In this document: positions 8,764 to 17,612 of the stretch, in pieces
Layout: each line of letters starts with the position of its first letter
Numbering within the stretch: the first letter of the stretch is position 1
NCBI GenBank assembly: GCA_042408965.1
Contig: JBHOQN010000003.1
Span: 5,824-69,823 of the forward strand
DNA: 64,000 nt
Direction of reading: 5' to 3'
Source: Thermogemmatispora sp042408965
Lineage (GTDB): Bacteria > Chloroflexota > Ktedonobacteria > Ktedonobacterales > Ktedonobacteraceae
Translations under genes and position numbers: made by a program
The notes under the pieces: generated by a model
Database searches by the model: none
What the model saw: only the letters and a program-made list of their open reading frames with translations
What the model was told of the DNA's origin: nothing

Positions 8764-11700
8764 CTAGCGATTCAGCAGGCTGCCGACGTAGCGCAGGATC
8801 TCGTTAGCGCAGACATGGCAGTAGCCATGCTCCGTCATCAGGCGATCGACCACCTCATTGATTTTGCGCAGTTGCTCCTTATCGGGCGTGCGCGTCGAGG
8901 TCGTGATCTTCACCACATCGCGCAGGTCGGCGAACAATTTCTTCTCGATAGCCTCCTTCAGCCGTTCGTGGCTGGTGTAGTCAAAGGCCAAGCCTTTGCG
9001 CGCCAGAGACGAGATGCGGATCAGAATCTCCTCGCGGAAGGTACGCTTGGCGTTCTCCGTGATCCCGATCTGCTCTTCGATTGAGCGCATCAAGTGCTCA
9101 TCAGGCTCGATCTCTTCATCGGTGATGGGGTCGCGCAGTTTCGTCTTATTGCAGTAGGCCTCGACGTTATCGAGGTAGTTATTGAGCAACGTCCGGGCAG
9201 ACTCCTCATAGGAGTAGACGAAAGCCCGCTGGACCTCTTTTTTCGCCAGCTCATCGTACTCTTTGCGCGCCTCGCTGATGAAGTTGAGGTAGCGTTCGCG
9301 CTCCTCGCGGGTGATGCTGGTGTGCTGGTCGAGGCCGTCGCGCAGCGCGCGCAGGGCATCGATCGGGTTGATGCAGGTCACGTTCTGACGCACAAGGGCG
9401 TTCGAGAGGCGGTTAATGACATAGCGCGGTGAGATGCCATCCATGCCTTCGCGCTGCGCCTCCTCCTGCAGTTCTCGCACGTCCTTCTGCTTGAAGTCCT
9501 CGATGTCCTCGCCGTCGTAGAGGCGCAGCTTTTTCATCAGGCTCATGCCAGCCTTCTTCGAGGCCTCCAGGCGTGTGAGCACGGCGAAGATGCTGGCGAT
9601 GCGCAGGGTGTACGGGGCGATGTGCACGTTCTGCAGTGCGCTCTGCTTGAGCAGCTTCTCATAGATTTTGATCTCATCTGAGACACGCAGGTTATAGGGC
9701 ACCTTCACCAGGATGATGCGGTCCTGCAGAGCCTCCGACTTCTTATTCCCCACGAAGGCCTGGTACTCATGCTCGTTGGTATGGCTGACCACCACCTCAT
9801 CGGCGTAGATCATGCTGAAGCGGCCTGTCTTGATATTCTGTTCCTGGCTCAGCGTCAGCAGCACATAGAGGAACTTCTCATCGACCTTGAGCATCTCGAT
9901 GAATTCCATCAGGCCGCGGTTAGAGACGTTCAGTTCGCCATCGAAGCGATAGGCCCGCGGGTCGCTCTCCACGCCCACCTCGCCGATGGTGGAGAGGTCA
10001 ATGCCACCGACCAGCTCGCTGATGTCCTGGCTATTGTGCTGGACGAAGCCATCAGCCACAAAGGAGTGCGTGCCTGGCACCAGCAGGTCGTAGACCGGCT
10101 CGATGCCGGCCGGGCGCACCGCGCGCACTGGCAGCCAGAGGTAAGCCTGCTGCACCTCAGCTCGTGTGGCCAGCGCTGTGGCGGCAGTGGCTGATTGCGC
10201 GGCGAGCGCTGTCTGTGGAGAGGAGAGCAGGTGCGGGCCGGCTGTGGCCGTGACCTCCGCCGGAGGGGAAGCGACGGCAGAGGCCTGCAGCGCGAGGGCC
10301 TCGAGGGCCTGGTCCAGGGGAGTGCTGCAGATGGTCGGCAGAGAGGGGATCAACGTAAGCAGCCCCAGGGCCTGGGCGCCATCCAGCGTCACATGGTAGA
10401 CAGGCTTGCCGGTGGCTTCGCTGCTCCAGAGCCTGCCAGCGAGACCCAGATTCAGCAGCAGCGTCTGCACCTGGCGGGCGAGCTGACGCGATGGAATGGA
10501 GCAGGTGAACGTTGGTGAACCGGAGGCGAACTGCTCCAGGGTCGCTGTCTCCCCGAACAGTCCCTCCAGGAACGCGAGCAGGTCAGCTTCGCTACTGGAG
10601 AGGACCGCGGCCGGGATGGTCCGGCGGGCCGCCTCAGGGGAGAGGCCCAGCTCGCCGCGTAGCCAGATGCTCAGCGCCTGGCTGCTGATGAGAAGGTCAC
10701 TCTTGCCGGTCTCTTCCGCAGGGTGCAGAGCGGCCTCCAGGCCGAACAGGTCGCGTGTCAGTGTGACGATGCGCGCGCTCAGCCGCTGCGAGCAGCTCAC
10801 AAAGCGGACCTCGTACGGTGAGATGCAGCCCCGGGCGGTCAGCAGACCCAGCCAGGTGGCCAGTTGCGGCGTCATCGTCCGCGGCTGGCGTGGCAGCGGG
10901 TAGAAGCTGTCCGGCAGGGTAGTGCTCCGACCGAAGAGGCGGGAGCCGCGTGCCAGCGCCACAACATCGCCGGGCTGGAGGTCGCCGATCTTCTTCCAGG
11001 CGGTCTCGCCACCAGACAGCAGGGTCAGCAACGGGTGGTTGGCCGTGCCGCGAATCGTGAAGCCCAGCTCGGTTTCCACCTCATAGATCGGCTGGAAGCC
11101 GCCGCAGTAGAACTTCGCAGCCCGCTCCGGGCCCTGTACACCCAGAACCGTTGTTTCAAAGGGAACAAACTCATCCTCGCGTGGCTTGCGCTCCAGCGAG
11201 AGGTAGATCTCCTCCATGGTGCGTAGACCCTCGCCCGTGAGAACGAGCGTATCGCCGGTCACACACTTGGGGTCCGAGGGCGTGAACGTGCCAATACCGA
11301 CGCGGTACTTCTCGCTGAAGGCGACACGCTGGACAGGAACATCCTCGATGCGGCCACCATACTCGTTATCGAGCATGTAGCGGCAGCGAGGGCACAGGTC
11401 ACCCTCGATGTAGAGGCCGAACTCCTTCTCCACATCAGCGCGCAGCTCATTGGGGATGAGATGCAAAGGCTCCTCATGCATCGGGCAACCTTTAATCGCA
11501 TAGACGGCACCGGCATCGGTGCGCGTATAGGCTTCCAGGCCGCGTTTGAGCAGCTGAACGATCGTCGATTTGCCGCCGCCGACCGGCCCCATGAGCAGCA
11601 GGATGCGCTTGCGCACCTCCAGGCGCTGGGCAGCCGAGTGGAAGTAATCCACGATCTGTTGCAATGCCTTTTCGATGCCGAAGATTTCCTGGCTGAAGAA

Positions 11701-11892
11701 GTTGTAACGCAGTTCGCCGCCGCGGGTGGTCTCGACCCCCGCCTCCATGATCATATCATAGATGCGCTCGTGAGAGAGACGGGCGACCTCCGGCCTCTTG
11801 CACGCGATCTCGAAGTACTGGGCGAACGTCCCCTCCCACGTAAGTGCTCGTTCACGGTCCCGATATTCCTCTAACCGCTTCACCAGGTCCAT
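8764..11892 (-). CDS. prkA: PrkA serine protein kinase / AAA+ protein containing an intein
   Basis: The 1042-residue precursor carries exteins of 209 and 422 residues (631 in total, normal for PrkA) and a 411-residue intein at residues 210-620. PrkA is an AAA+ protein described as a serine kinase and, in some species, a protease; it acts in sporulation and nutrient stress. The N-extein has the Walker A motif MGPVGGGKST (101-110) and the Cys-rich GDLCPRCRYML. The C-extein begins SQDISELVGGIDL and includes NRGLMEFIEMLKVDEKFL and SHTNEHEYQAF. Splicing would recreate the conserved SDPKSQDISEL. The C-terminal third is the PrkA-specific helical region. The ATG has AAAGGG upstream. It is the first gene of the prkA-yeaH-spoVR operon. 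Confidence 0.94.
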   Translation of the reverse strand: MDLVKRLEEYRDRERALTWEGTFAQYFEIACKRPEVARLSHERIYDMIMEAGVETTRGGELRYNFFSQEIFGIEKALQQIVDYFHSAAQRLEVRKRILLLMGPVGGGKSTIVQLLKRGLEAYTRTDAGAVYAIKGCPMHEEPLHLIPNELRADVEKEFGLYIEGDLCPRCRYMLDNEYGGRIEDVPVQRVAFSEKYRVGIGTFTPSDPKCVTGDTLVLTGEGLRTMEEIYLSLERKPREDEFVPFETTVLGVQGPERAAKFYCGGFQPIYEVETELGFTIRGTANHPLLTLLSGGETAWKKIGDLQPGDVVALARGSRLFGRSTTLPDSFYPLPRQPRTMTPQLATWLGLLTARGCISPYEVRFVSCSQRLSARIVTLTRDLFGLEAALHPAEETGKSDLLISSQALSIWLRGELGLSPEAARRTIPAAVLSSSEADLLAFLEGLFGETATLEQFASGSPTFTCSIPSRQLARQVQTLLLNLGLAGRLWSSEATGKPVYHVTLDGAQALGLLTLIPSLPTICSTPLDQALEALALQASAVASPPAEVTATAGPHLLSSPQTALAAQSATAATALATRAEVQQAYLWLPVRAVRPAGIEPVYDLLVPGTHSFVADGFVQHNSQDISELVGGIDLSTIGEVGVESDPRAYRFDGELNVSNRGLMEFIEMLKVDEKFLYVLLTLSQEQNIKTGRFSMIYADEVVVSHTNEHEYQAFVGNKKSEALQDRIILVKVPYNLRVSDEIKIYEKLLKQSALQNVHIAPYTLRIASIFAVLTRLEASKKAGMSLMKKLRLYDGEDIEDFKQKDVRELQEEAQREGMDGISPRYVINRLSNALVRQNVTCINPIDALRALRDGLDQHTSITREERERYLNFISEARKEYDELAKKEVQRAFVYSYEESARTLLNNYLDNVEAYCNKTKLRDPITDEEIEPDEHLMRSIEEQIGITENAKRTFREEILIRISSLARKGLAFDYTSHERLKEAIEKKLFADLRDVVKITTSTRTPDKEQLRKINEVVDRLMTEHGYCHVCANEILRYVGSLLNR
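10033..11265 (-). other. Intein inside PrkA (residues 210-620)
   Basis: It starts with CVTGDTLVLTGEGL (block A) after SDPK and ends FVADGFVQHN before SQD, so the first residue is Cys, the last two are His-Asn and the next extein residue is Ser. Block B is TANHPLLT, fully canonical. LAGLIDADG-like positions read WLGLLTARGCIS (about 347) and FLEGLFGETATLE (about 441); the acidic catalytic residue is missing from both, so the endonuclease is likely inactive. An Ala/Ser/Thr-rich stretch at about 525-582 is an extra low-complexity insertion before the C-terminal splicing block. Confidence 0.93.
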
Positions 11893-12643
11893 AGGTTACC
11901 CTTTCTGTGTTCTATGCTGCCGGCCTGGTTCGGGTTGGACGCGGCGCCCCGGACCATTGCCGACGGGACGGGAAAACATGCTGACAGTCTGACTGAGATG
12001 ACTCTCCAGGCGTTCTTCCTTCTTCGCTATCTGCTGCTCCTTCCAGGACGAAAACAAGGAGTGGTGAGACCAAAAAGGCTGGTTTTCTTGCTCGATCTGC
12101 GCGCCAAGCTAGAGAACCAGCCCTTTCTACGTTGCAAATTTCAGTGTCCGCGCTGTTCAGCATCCGCAAGCGGATCGGCAGCTCTGCAACCTGTACCTGA
12201 GCACTGACGTTCGCTCTCCTCCATTCAGTCATGTCTGGATCGTTCGTTCAGTATCCGCAAGTAGATCGACCGGGGAGCCGTGGTGCTGCCCTCCTCGCCT
12301 TGCGGCAATGAGAAGCAGGCATCGCCGCCTGTGCCGGTCAATTCAGACCTGCCACCCCTTGCGGGAGGACGTTTTTGGGGGTACGTCCGAACCTCTTCAG
12401 GTGTATCAAGATTCCAGGATAAACAGTGACGGTAATGGTAGCATACAGTACGGAGCGGCCCCTGTCAAGTGGAGACCGTTCCTTTGAGCGATCACTCTCT
12501 GCCGGCCAGACAGGGGCGGGGACCGCGGACGCCGGGTCTGGCTGGAGAGGTCCCGGCTCCTCTCTATTCTTCCTCGCTGTTCACGAAGCGGAAAGGGGAC
12601 TGGCCCGGCGCTGGCGCTGCTGAGGAGGGCCGGCGTTGCGCAC
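11893..12643. promoter_or_regulatory. 750-bp non-coding region upstream of prkA with a direct repeat
   Basis: I see no credible gene here. GTTCAGCATCCGCAAG at 12155-12170 recurs as GTTCAGTATCCGCAAG at 12246-12261 (15 of 16 bases), and both copies are followed closely by GATCG. The repeats are 91 bases apart and 263-385 bases upstream of the prkA start. They could be sites for a regulator of the prkA operon. A six-base inverted repeat (GGACGT with ACGTCC) lies near 12367-12388. Confidence 0.4.
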
Positions 12644-14008
12644 TCAGGTCGCCGGTCCGCGAGGGCTCTCGACCAGGGGGAGAGAGACCTCCAGCCCCAG
12701 GCCGCCGGCCGGTCGCGTAGAGAGCTGGAGCGTGCCGCCGCTCTGCTGGGCGCGCTCACGCATGCCGCTCAGACCGTAGTGGCCAGGAGGACTCTCGCAG
12801 ATGTCATCGTGGCCGTGCTCGTCGGGGCGACACAGTCCTGCTGGCAGCCCAACGCCGTCGTCTTCGATGCGCATGATCACCCGTCCTGGGGGGCGCTGCA
12901 CCTGGAGCACAAGCTGGCTGGCGTGGGCATGTTTCTCCACGTTGGTGAGGGCCTCCTGCGCGATGCGCCAGAGCGTCTCCTGCAGCTCTGCAGAGAGGTC
13001 CTCCAGGTTCGGAGCGATCTCCAGCGTCAAGCGCAGGCCGCAGCGCTCAGCCACTCCCTGGGCCAGGCGTGTGAGGACGATGGCGAGCGATTCGCGTTCC
13101 AGCGTCGGTGAGCGCAGGTTCTCGATGGAGGCACGCAGCTCCTGCATGGTCTGACGGGCGATGTCCAGCGTCTCGCTCAGTTCCCGCTCGCAGCGCTCCG
13201 GGTTGCCTGCCAGCAGCCGCCGGCTGGCCTCCAGTTTGACGGCGATCAGCGTCAGGGCATGTCCCAGTGTGTCGTGCATCTCACGGGCCAGGCGAGTGCG
13301 CTCGCGCAGGATCGCCAGCTCCTGCTCCTGGGCCAGCGAGGCCTCCAGGTGGCGATGGGCCTCCTCCAGTTCCAGGTGGGCCTCGCTCAACTGCTGCAGC
13401 AGCGCAGCCCGCTCGAAGCGGTCGCTCAGCAGCAGATAGATGGTCAGCGCGGAGATCAACGAGGAGGTCAGTGCCAGGCTGATGCTTGCCAGGCTGCCGA
13501 TATCAATGCTCGTCGGTGGCCACTGCAGCAGACCCGTTGCGAAGAGCATGGTGCCGATACAGAGCAGCAGGAGCGGCATGAGAAGACGCAGCGAGAAGAG
13601 GGAGAAGGAGATGCCAAAGAGCGCCCAGTAGTCCCAGGCGAAGGCCGGGTTGATGCGCCGGAGGCCCAGGATCAGGAAGTAGATCAGGAACCAGAGTCCC
13701 AGGGAGTAGACCAGATGTGGCGGCCAGCCGCCTGCCGACAGGTGCCTTCGGTAGAAGAGCAGGTGCTGTGCATAGAGGATGAGCAGCAGCAGCGAGATAC
13801 CGATGCTGGCGCTGGCTCGCCAGTCGTGCCAGTAGGCCGGCTGCGCGCTCAGCACCAGATAGAGATTGACACTCAAGGTGATCAAGGTGATGATCACCCA
13901 GAACTGCATGAAGTAGGCGAAGCGGCCGCGAAAGCGTTCTTCGAGCTGTGTCAGATTCCTCAACTGTGCCAGGGAGGTCTCTTGCGTTGATTCACAGTGT
14001 GTATTCAC
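12644..14008 (-). CDS. NarL/DesK-type sensor histidine kinase (orphan)
   Basis: A 454-residue membrane histidine kinase of the HisKA_3 class. The N-terminal half holds about six hydrophobic helices (first near residues 30-55, last near 185-200). A coiled-coil linker rich in Leu, Glu and Gln follows (about 205-240). The phosphoacceptor motif is REMHDTLGHALT (about 245), and the ATPase domain shows EALTNVEKHA and MRIEDDGVGLPAG. It should sense a membrane or extracellular signal and phosphorylate a LuxR-type regulator, but no response regulator lies next to it. The GTG at 14008 is chosen because AAAGGG lies nine bases upstream; an ATG at 14053 in the same frame lacks a ribosome site. Confidence 0.88.
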   Translation of the reverse strand: MNTHCESTQETSLAQLRNLTQLEERFRGRFAYFMQFWVIITLITLSVNLYLVLSAQPAYWHDWRASASIGISLLLLILYAQHLLFYRRHLSAGGWPPHLVYSLGLWFLIYFLILGLRRINPAFAWDYWALFGISFSLFSLRLLMPLLLLCIGTMLFATGLLQWPPTSIDIGSLASISLALTSSLISALTIYLLLSDRFERAALLQQLSEAHLELEEAHRHLEASLAQEQELAILRERTRLAREMHDTLGHALTLIAVKLEASRRLLAGNPERCERELSETLDIARQTMQELRASIENLRSPTLERESLAIVLTRLAQGVAERCGLRLTLEIAPNLEDLSAELQETLWRIAQEALTNVEKHAHASQLVLQVQRPPGRVIMRIEDDGVGLPAGLCRPDEHGHDDICESPPGHYGLSGMRERAQQSGGTLQLSTRPAGGLGLEVSLPLVESPRGPAT

Positions 14009-14089
14009 TCTGGCTATCCCTTTTGTGTCCAGATTCCATCTGAGGAAGAGCATAGCAGCCGGCGTGCTATGGCACCAGTGCCAGAAGCT

Positions 14090-14923
14090 CTATTCAGCGC
14101 CTATGACGAAAGTCACAGGCTCTCCGACGCCGATCCCCAGCGTGGCGGCAGCATTGCCATTGCGGATAGCGACCGCCACCTGGCCGGAACTATCACTGTA
14201 GATGAACGGTTCCTGAGGGCCAGCCTCGCCGGCGAAGAAGCGCTGGCGGCGCGTGATGAGCAGGTTGCGCTGCGGAAAGACCAGTTGAGCCTGGGGAGCG
14301 CTGAAGAGATCGGGCACCAGGCTTAGAGGGATGCTCGTAATCAGGTTGCCGAAATGGTCGACGTAGATGATGCTGGCGCTGATCTGCTGGCCCTGGCGCT
14401 GTGCTCGTGGGCTGGCCAGACGCTGGAGCGTGGAGGGTTCGATCTGCGGCCCCAGTTCCTCCAGGGCGAGGCCGCGCGCCAGGTGCGCCCCGGCCGGCGC
14501 GAAGATGTCACGGCCGTGGAAGGTCGTGCTGACCTCCGGCAGGCGATAGGCAGGGTGTTCCAGAGCGACCGCCAGGTGCAGCGGCTGCTCCTCCAGGACG
14601 TAGCTGAAGAGGCCGTTGTCTGGTCCCACGAAGAACCAGGCGCCGGCCTGCAGAGCCAGGGCGCGACGCTGGCTGCCAACGCCTGGATCGACAACGCAGA
14701 CGAAGATCGTCCCTGTGGGAAAGTAGCGATAGGCCGTTGAGAGCAGCCAGGCGCCGGCGGCGACCTGCTGCGGCTCAACCTCGTGCGTAATATCGATCAC
14801 CTGTGTGGTCGGCGCGATCGTGGCGATGACGCCCTTCATCACGCCAACGTAGCCGTCGCGCAGACCGAAGTCCGTCAGAAGCGCAATGGGCGGCTGCCCA
14901 CGGTCCGTGTGTACTTGAGTCAT
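14090..14923 (-). CDS. SAM hydroxide adenosyltransferase (DUF62 / chlorinase-fluorinase family)
   Basis: A 277-residue protein of the SAM-dependent chlorinase/fluorinase superfamily, most members of which hydrolyse S-adenosylmethionine to adenosine and methionine. The N-terminal domain begins IALLTDFGLRDGYVGVMKGV (about residues 13-32) and holds IDITHEVEPQQVAAGAWLL, VCVVDPGVGSQRRALA and FVGPDNGLFSYVL. A linker with FHGRDIFAPAGAHLA leads to the C-terminal beta-barrel domain with IIYVDHFGNLITSIP and a Gly/Asn-rich end. These segments cover the SAM pocket seen in the family. The ATG at 14923 follows AGAGGA at about eleven bases; the nearest upstream ATG hits a stop at once. It is single-gene and monocistronic as far as I can see. 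Confidence 0.92.
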   Translation of the reverse strand: MTQVHTDRGQPPIALLTDFGLRDGYVGVMKGVIATIAPTTQVIDITHEVEPQQVAAGAWLLSTAYRYFPTGTIFVCVVDPGVGSQRRALALQAGAWFFVGPDNGLFSYVLEEQPLHLAVALEHPAYRLPEVSTTFHGRDIFAPAGAHLARGLALEELGPQIEPSTLQRLASPRAQRQGQQISASIIYVDHFGNLITSIPLSLVPDLFSAPQAQLVFPQRNLLITRRQRFFAGEAGPQEPFIYSDSSGQVAVAIRNGNAAATLGIGVGEPVTFVIGAE

Positions 14924-15337
14924 GAGCGCATTGATCCTCTCGTGTGATGGGCCTGGGCCGTATCAGCGCAGGCCCTTTCTCTCTTCTGTGTAGCCCCTTC
15001 TCCAGGGTGATGTCAAGAGGTTCCCTCTGCCGATGTCTGCTCGGTCCCCTCCTCAGTCGGTCAATGGTACTGTCAGCTATCCGTGGCTAGCAATTGTATG
15101 CTATACTAGCGACGATGTAGAGGAGTTCTGACAAGAATACAGGTAGAATACAAGCAGAGTCCTGCAAGAGTTCAGCGTATCTTCATTCAGCCTGTTTGAG
15201 AAAGAAGGTCGGGCGGTTCCGGGCCATGAGGATCCCAGGGGCGCTTCTGCACGGGCACTATTTTTGAGATCAATGGAAAAGGAGGCGGCGCTTCTTCCCG
15301 GCACGCCGCGGCGGGGATTGGCGCGCTGCATCAGCCG
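14924..15337. other. Divergent intergenic region
   Basis: A 414-base region between the divergent genes at 14923 and 15338. TATACT at 15102-15107 is a possible -10 element for the rightward gene but has no convincing -35 partner. AAGGAGG occurs at 15279-15285 but no ATG, GTG or TTG follows it at a suitable distance in the downstream gene's frame. No gene is visible. Confidence 0.4.
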
Positions 15338-17404
15338 ATGAATGTCAGTACTGGTGGCTCGCATATCCTGCTTTTTGAACGCGATCAACAACTTGCCGCC
15401 CTGCTCAGCAGTGAGCTGCAACTTGCCGGCTACGAGTGCCATCTGGCTCGCACGGCGGTAGAGGTCTTTGATGCGATTGCTCGCCATCAGGTGCGGCTTG
15501 TCATGGTCAACCTGGCTCAGGCGGCGGCAGGGCGGCGCGAGTTCTGGGTTGCCCTGGAGGCACAGCGGCGGGGGCGCGGCGTGCTGGTGCTGACCTATCG
15601 TTGCACCAACCTGGCTGGCTATGGTCCCTATGATCCCGATGAGCATGGTCAGTCGGCCGATATAGAGGTGGATGGCATGATCGGGATCATGCATCTGGTG
15701 GAGGCGGTCAGGGCGCAAGTACCGCTGCCCACAACGGCCTCTCATCCCCAGGTGCGCCTGGCGGACCTGTCGCCGCAGATGCCACTCTCCCCATCGACCT
15801 CCAGCCTGCACCATACTGCGCCGCAGGTCGCCATGCCTCCCGGCCCCGGCGCTCCTGGTGGTCCCGGCGGGCCGCCGCCGGCGCCGACCTATCTCTCCTC
15901 TGCCCAGGCGGCTCCCTCGGCCCCTGTGCCGCCGGCCATGCCGACCCATAGCTTCACCGACAAGATTCGCGCGGTCATCTATCCGGGCAGTCGCAGCTTC
16001 GCAACGGCATCGGCCCCGGAAGGCGTCTGGACTGGTCAGGCTGGTGCCGGGCAGGGACCGCAGATGCCACCAGCGGTCGGGCTGGAGGGACTCTCGCCCA
16101 CATTGCCTGCAACCATGGCGACTGCGCCGACTGCCGGTCTGCCCCAGATGTCGCCACGGCAGCCGCCGCCCTCGCCTGCCCAGGCCGCGCAGGCGGTCTA
16201 TCAGCGCTATCAGGCTGAGGGCTTCTTCCAGGAGCAGGGAGAGCTGCAGCAGGGGTCGCCGCTCCAGCAGAGCGGCTATCGTCCGGCTGTTCAGGAGGGT
16301 CTGACCCACGTTCCGACGTCTGCGTCGCAGTCCTATACGCAGTATGCCCCTCCGGCCGAGAAGGACGAATCGAGCCTGGCGCAGCTCACACGCCTGCTGC
16401 ATGAGCACTCCGCTTCGGGACCGAATGGGGGGGCGCCGCCGATCGCGGAGCGCTCTTCGGGCGCCGAGCGACGGGTGCCGCCGCCCGAGGCGCCGTCCGG
16501 GGGGATGCCGCTGAGCACTGCGGCGCTGCGACCGGCTCCCATTCAGGGTCTGCCTCAGGATAGCGATGGTGAGTATCGCTCCGCGCGTCTCGATCCGCAC
16601 GCGACGGGACGCCATCCGTCGGTGACGGGCGCTGCCATCAGCGAGCTATCGTCCCTGCGTATGGGGGCGCCGTCCACCGCGCACCCCGGCAGTGCTCAGG
16701 GAAGTCCAGCCCCTGTGCCCGTCTATGGAGTCGATGGCCTGCTAACCGAACAGAGCAGCGAACGCCAGCTCGACCATCGCGCTGAGAATGGACATGCGCA
16801 TGCCTATATGCCTGGGGCCGTTTCTGAGCGGGAGCGCCATGTCAACGCCAGCGGTCCTGCTGGTGAGCGTGAGCGTGTTGATCACGCCGATGAAGAGACC
16901 GCCAAGGAGATGATGTACGCCGAGCCTGTGGCGCGCAGCGCTCCTGAAACGCCTGAGCCACGCCTCGATGAGCTGGCCGCCGATACGACGCTGCTCGATA
17001 TCGTCCAGAGTCTGCCACCGATGGAGCCGGCGCCGCCGCCCCCACCGGTGCTCAGTGGGCGGGCCACGCGCTCGCTCGGAACGGTGTTGTTGGAAGGGCA
17101 TCTGGTCCCACAGGACCGTCTGGAAGTGGCGCAGAATGTCCAGCGGATGCTCCGTGGGGTTGATCTTAACTATCAGCTGGGTGAAATTCTACTGATGTTT
17201 AAATTATTGACGCCTGACCAGTTGCTGGCCGCCAGTCTGGTCAGTTATGGCTTACTCAATACCGCACAGATTCGCTCGTTGGGGCGTATTCGTCAGGAGC
17301 TACACTCGATGGGATTGGAATACGATCTTGAGAATCTGATCATTCTCTTCCGCATCCTCACTCCGGAGCAACTGCGCGAAGTGCGCGCTAGCTGGTCCTC
17401 CTGA
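15338..17404 (+). CDS. Pseudo-receiver protein with long disordered middle and helical C-terminal repeats
   Basis: A 688-residue protein in three parts. Residues about 8-120 resemble a response-regulator receiver domain (ILLFERDQQLAALL, then VRLVMVNLAQ, then GVLVLTYR), but the expected phosphoacceptor Asp is Asn58, so normal phosphorylation is unlikely. Residues about 130-570 are Pro-, Ala-, Gly- and Gln-rich and probably disordered. The last 115 residues hold two related helical units, each ending in similar words (LLMFKLLTPDQLLAA and ILFRILTPEQLREV), reminiscent of the N-terminal domains of type II/IV secretion ATPases (MshEN). A scaffold or adaptor role is inference. No good ribosome site precedes the ATG, so the start is less certain. 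Confidence 0.6.
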   Translation: MNVSTGGSHILLFERDQQLAALLSSELQLAGYECHLARTAVEVFDAIARHQVRLVMVNLAQAAAGRREFWVALEAQRRGRGVLVLTYRCTNLAGYGPYDPDEHGQSADIEVDGMIGIMHLVEAVRAQVPLPTTASHPQVRLADLSPQMPLSPSTSSLHHTAPQVAMPPGPGAPGGPGGPPPAPTYLSSAQAAPSAPVPPAMPTHSFTDKIRAVIYPGSRSFATASAPEGVWTGQAGAGQGPQMPPAVGLEGLSPTLPATMATAPTAGLPQMSPRQPPPSPAQAAQAVYQRYQAEGFFQEQGELQQGSPLQQSGYRPAVQEGLTHVPTSASQSYTQYAPPAEKDESSLAQLTRLLHEHSASGPNGGAPPIAERSSGAERRVPPPEAPSGGMPLSTAALRPAPIQGLPQDSDGEYRSARLDPHATGRHPSVTGAAISELSSLRMGAPSTAHPGSAQGSPAPVPVYGVDGLLTEQSSERQLDHRAENGHAHAYMPGAVSERERHVNASGPAGERERVDHADEETAKEMMYAEPVARSAPETPEPRLDELAADTTLLDIVQSLPPMEPAPPPPPVLSGRATRSLGTVLLEGHLVPQDRLEVAQNVQRMLRGVDLNYQLGEILLMFKLLTPDQLLAASLVSYGLLNTAQIRSLGRIRQELHSMGLEYDLENLIILFRILTPEQLREVRASWSS

Positions 17405-17612
17405 GGCGTGATCTGCCTCGATCTGCCTCAGTCTGCCTCGGCTCCAGTCCCTTGAGTACTGGCTGATCACTGTCCTGTGCTGCGCCCGGAGCAGGTTGAC
17501 GGCTGTCGTCTCTGCTCTACCCCTCGCCGGCTGGATTGGCTATAATGTCTGGTGCTGAGATCCTGAGATGCCAGCAACAGACACCATTCCACTGCATGGC
17601 AGGAGCATTTTC

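Noticed and set aside
11912..12232. Minus-strand frame of 106 codons upstream of prkA
   Set aside because: No domain, Arg/Ala/Pro-rich composition, and it spans the direct repeat; regarded as chance.
15101..16615. Long minus-strand open frame of 504 codons opposite the pseudo-receiver gene
   Set aside because: It is Arg/Gly-rich low-complexity protein, the mirror of a Pro/Ala-rich coding strand, without a ribosome site or recognisable domain.
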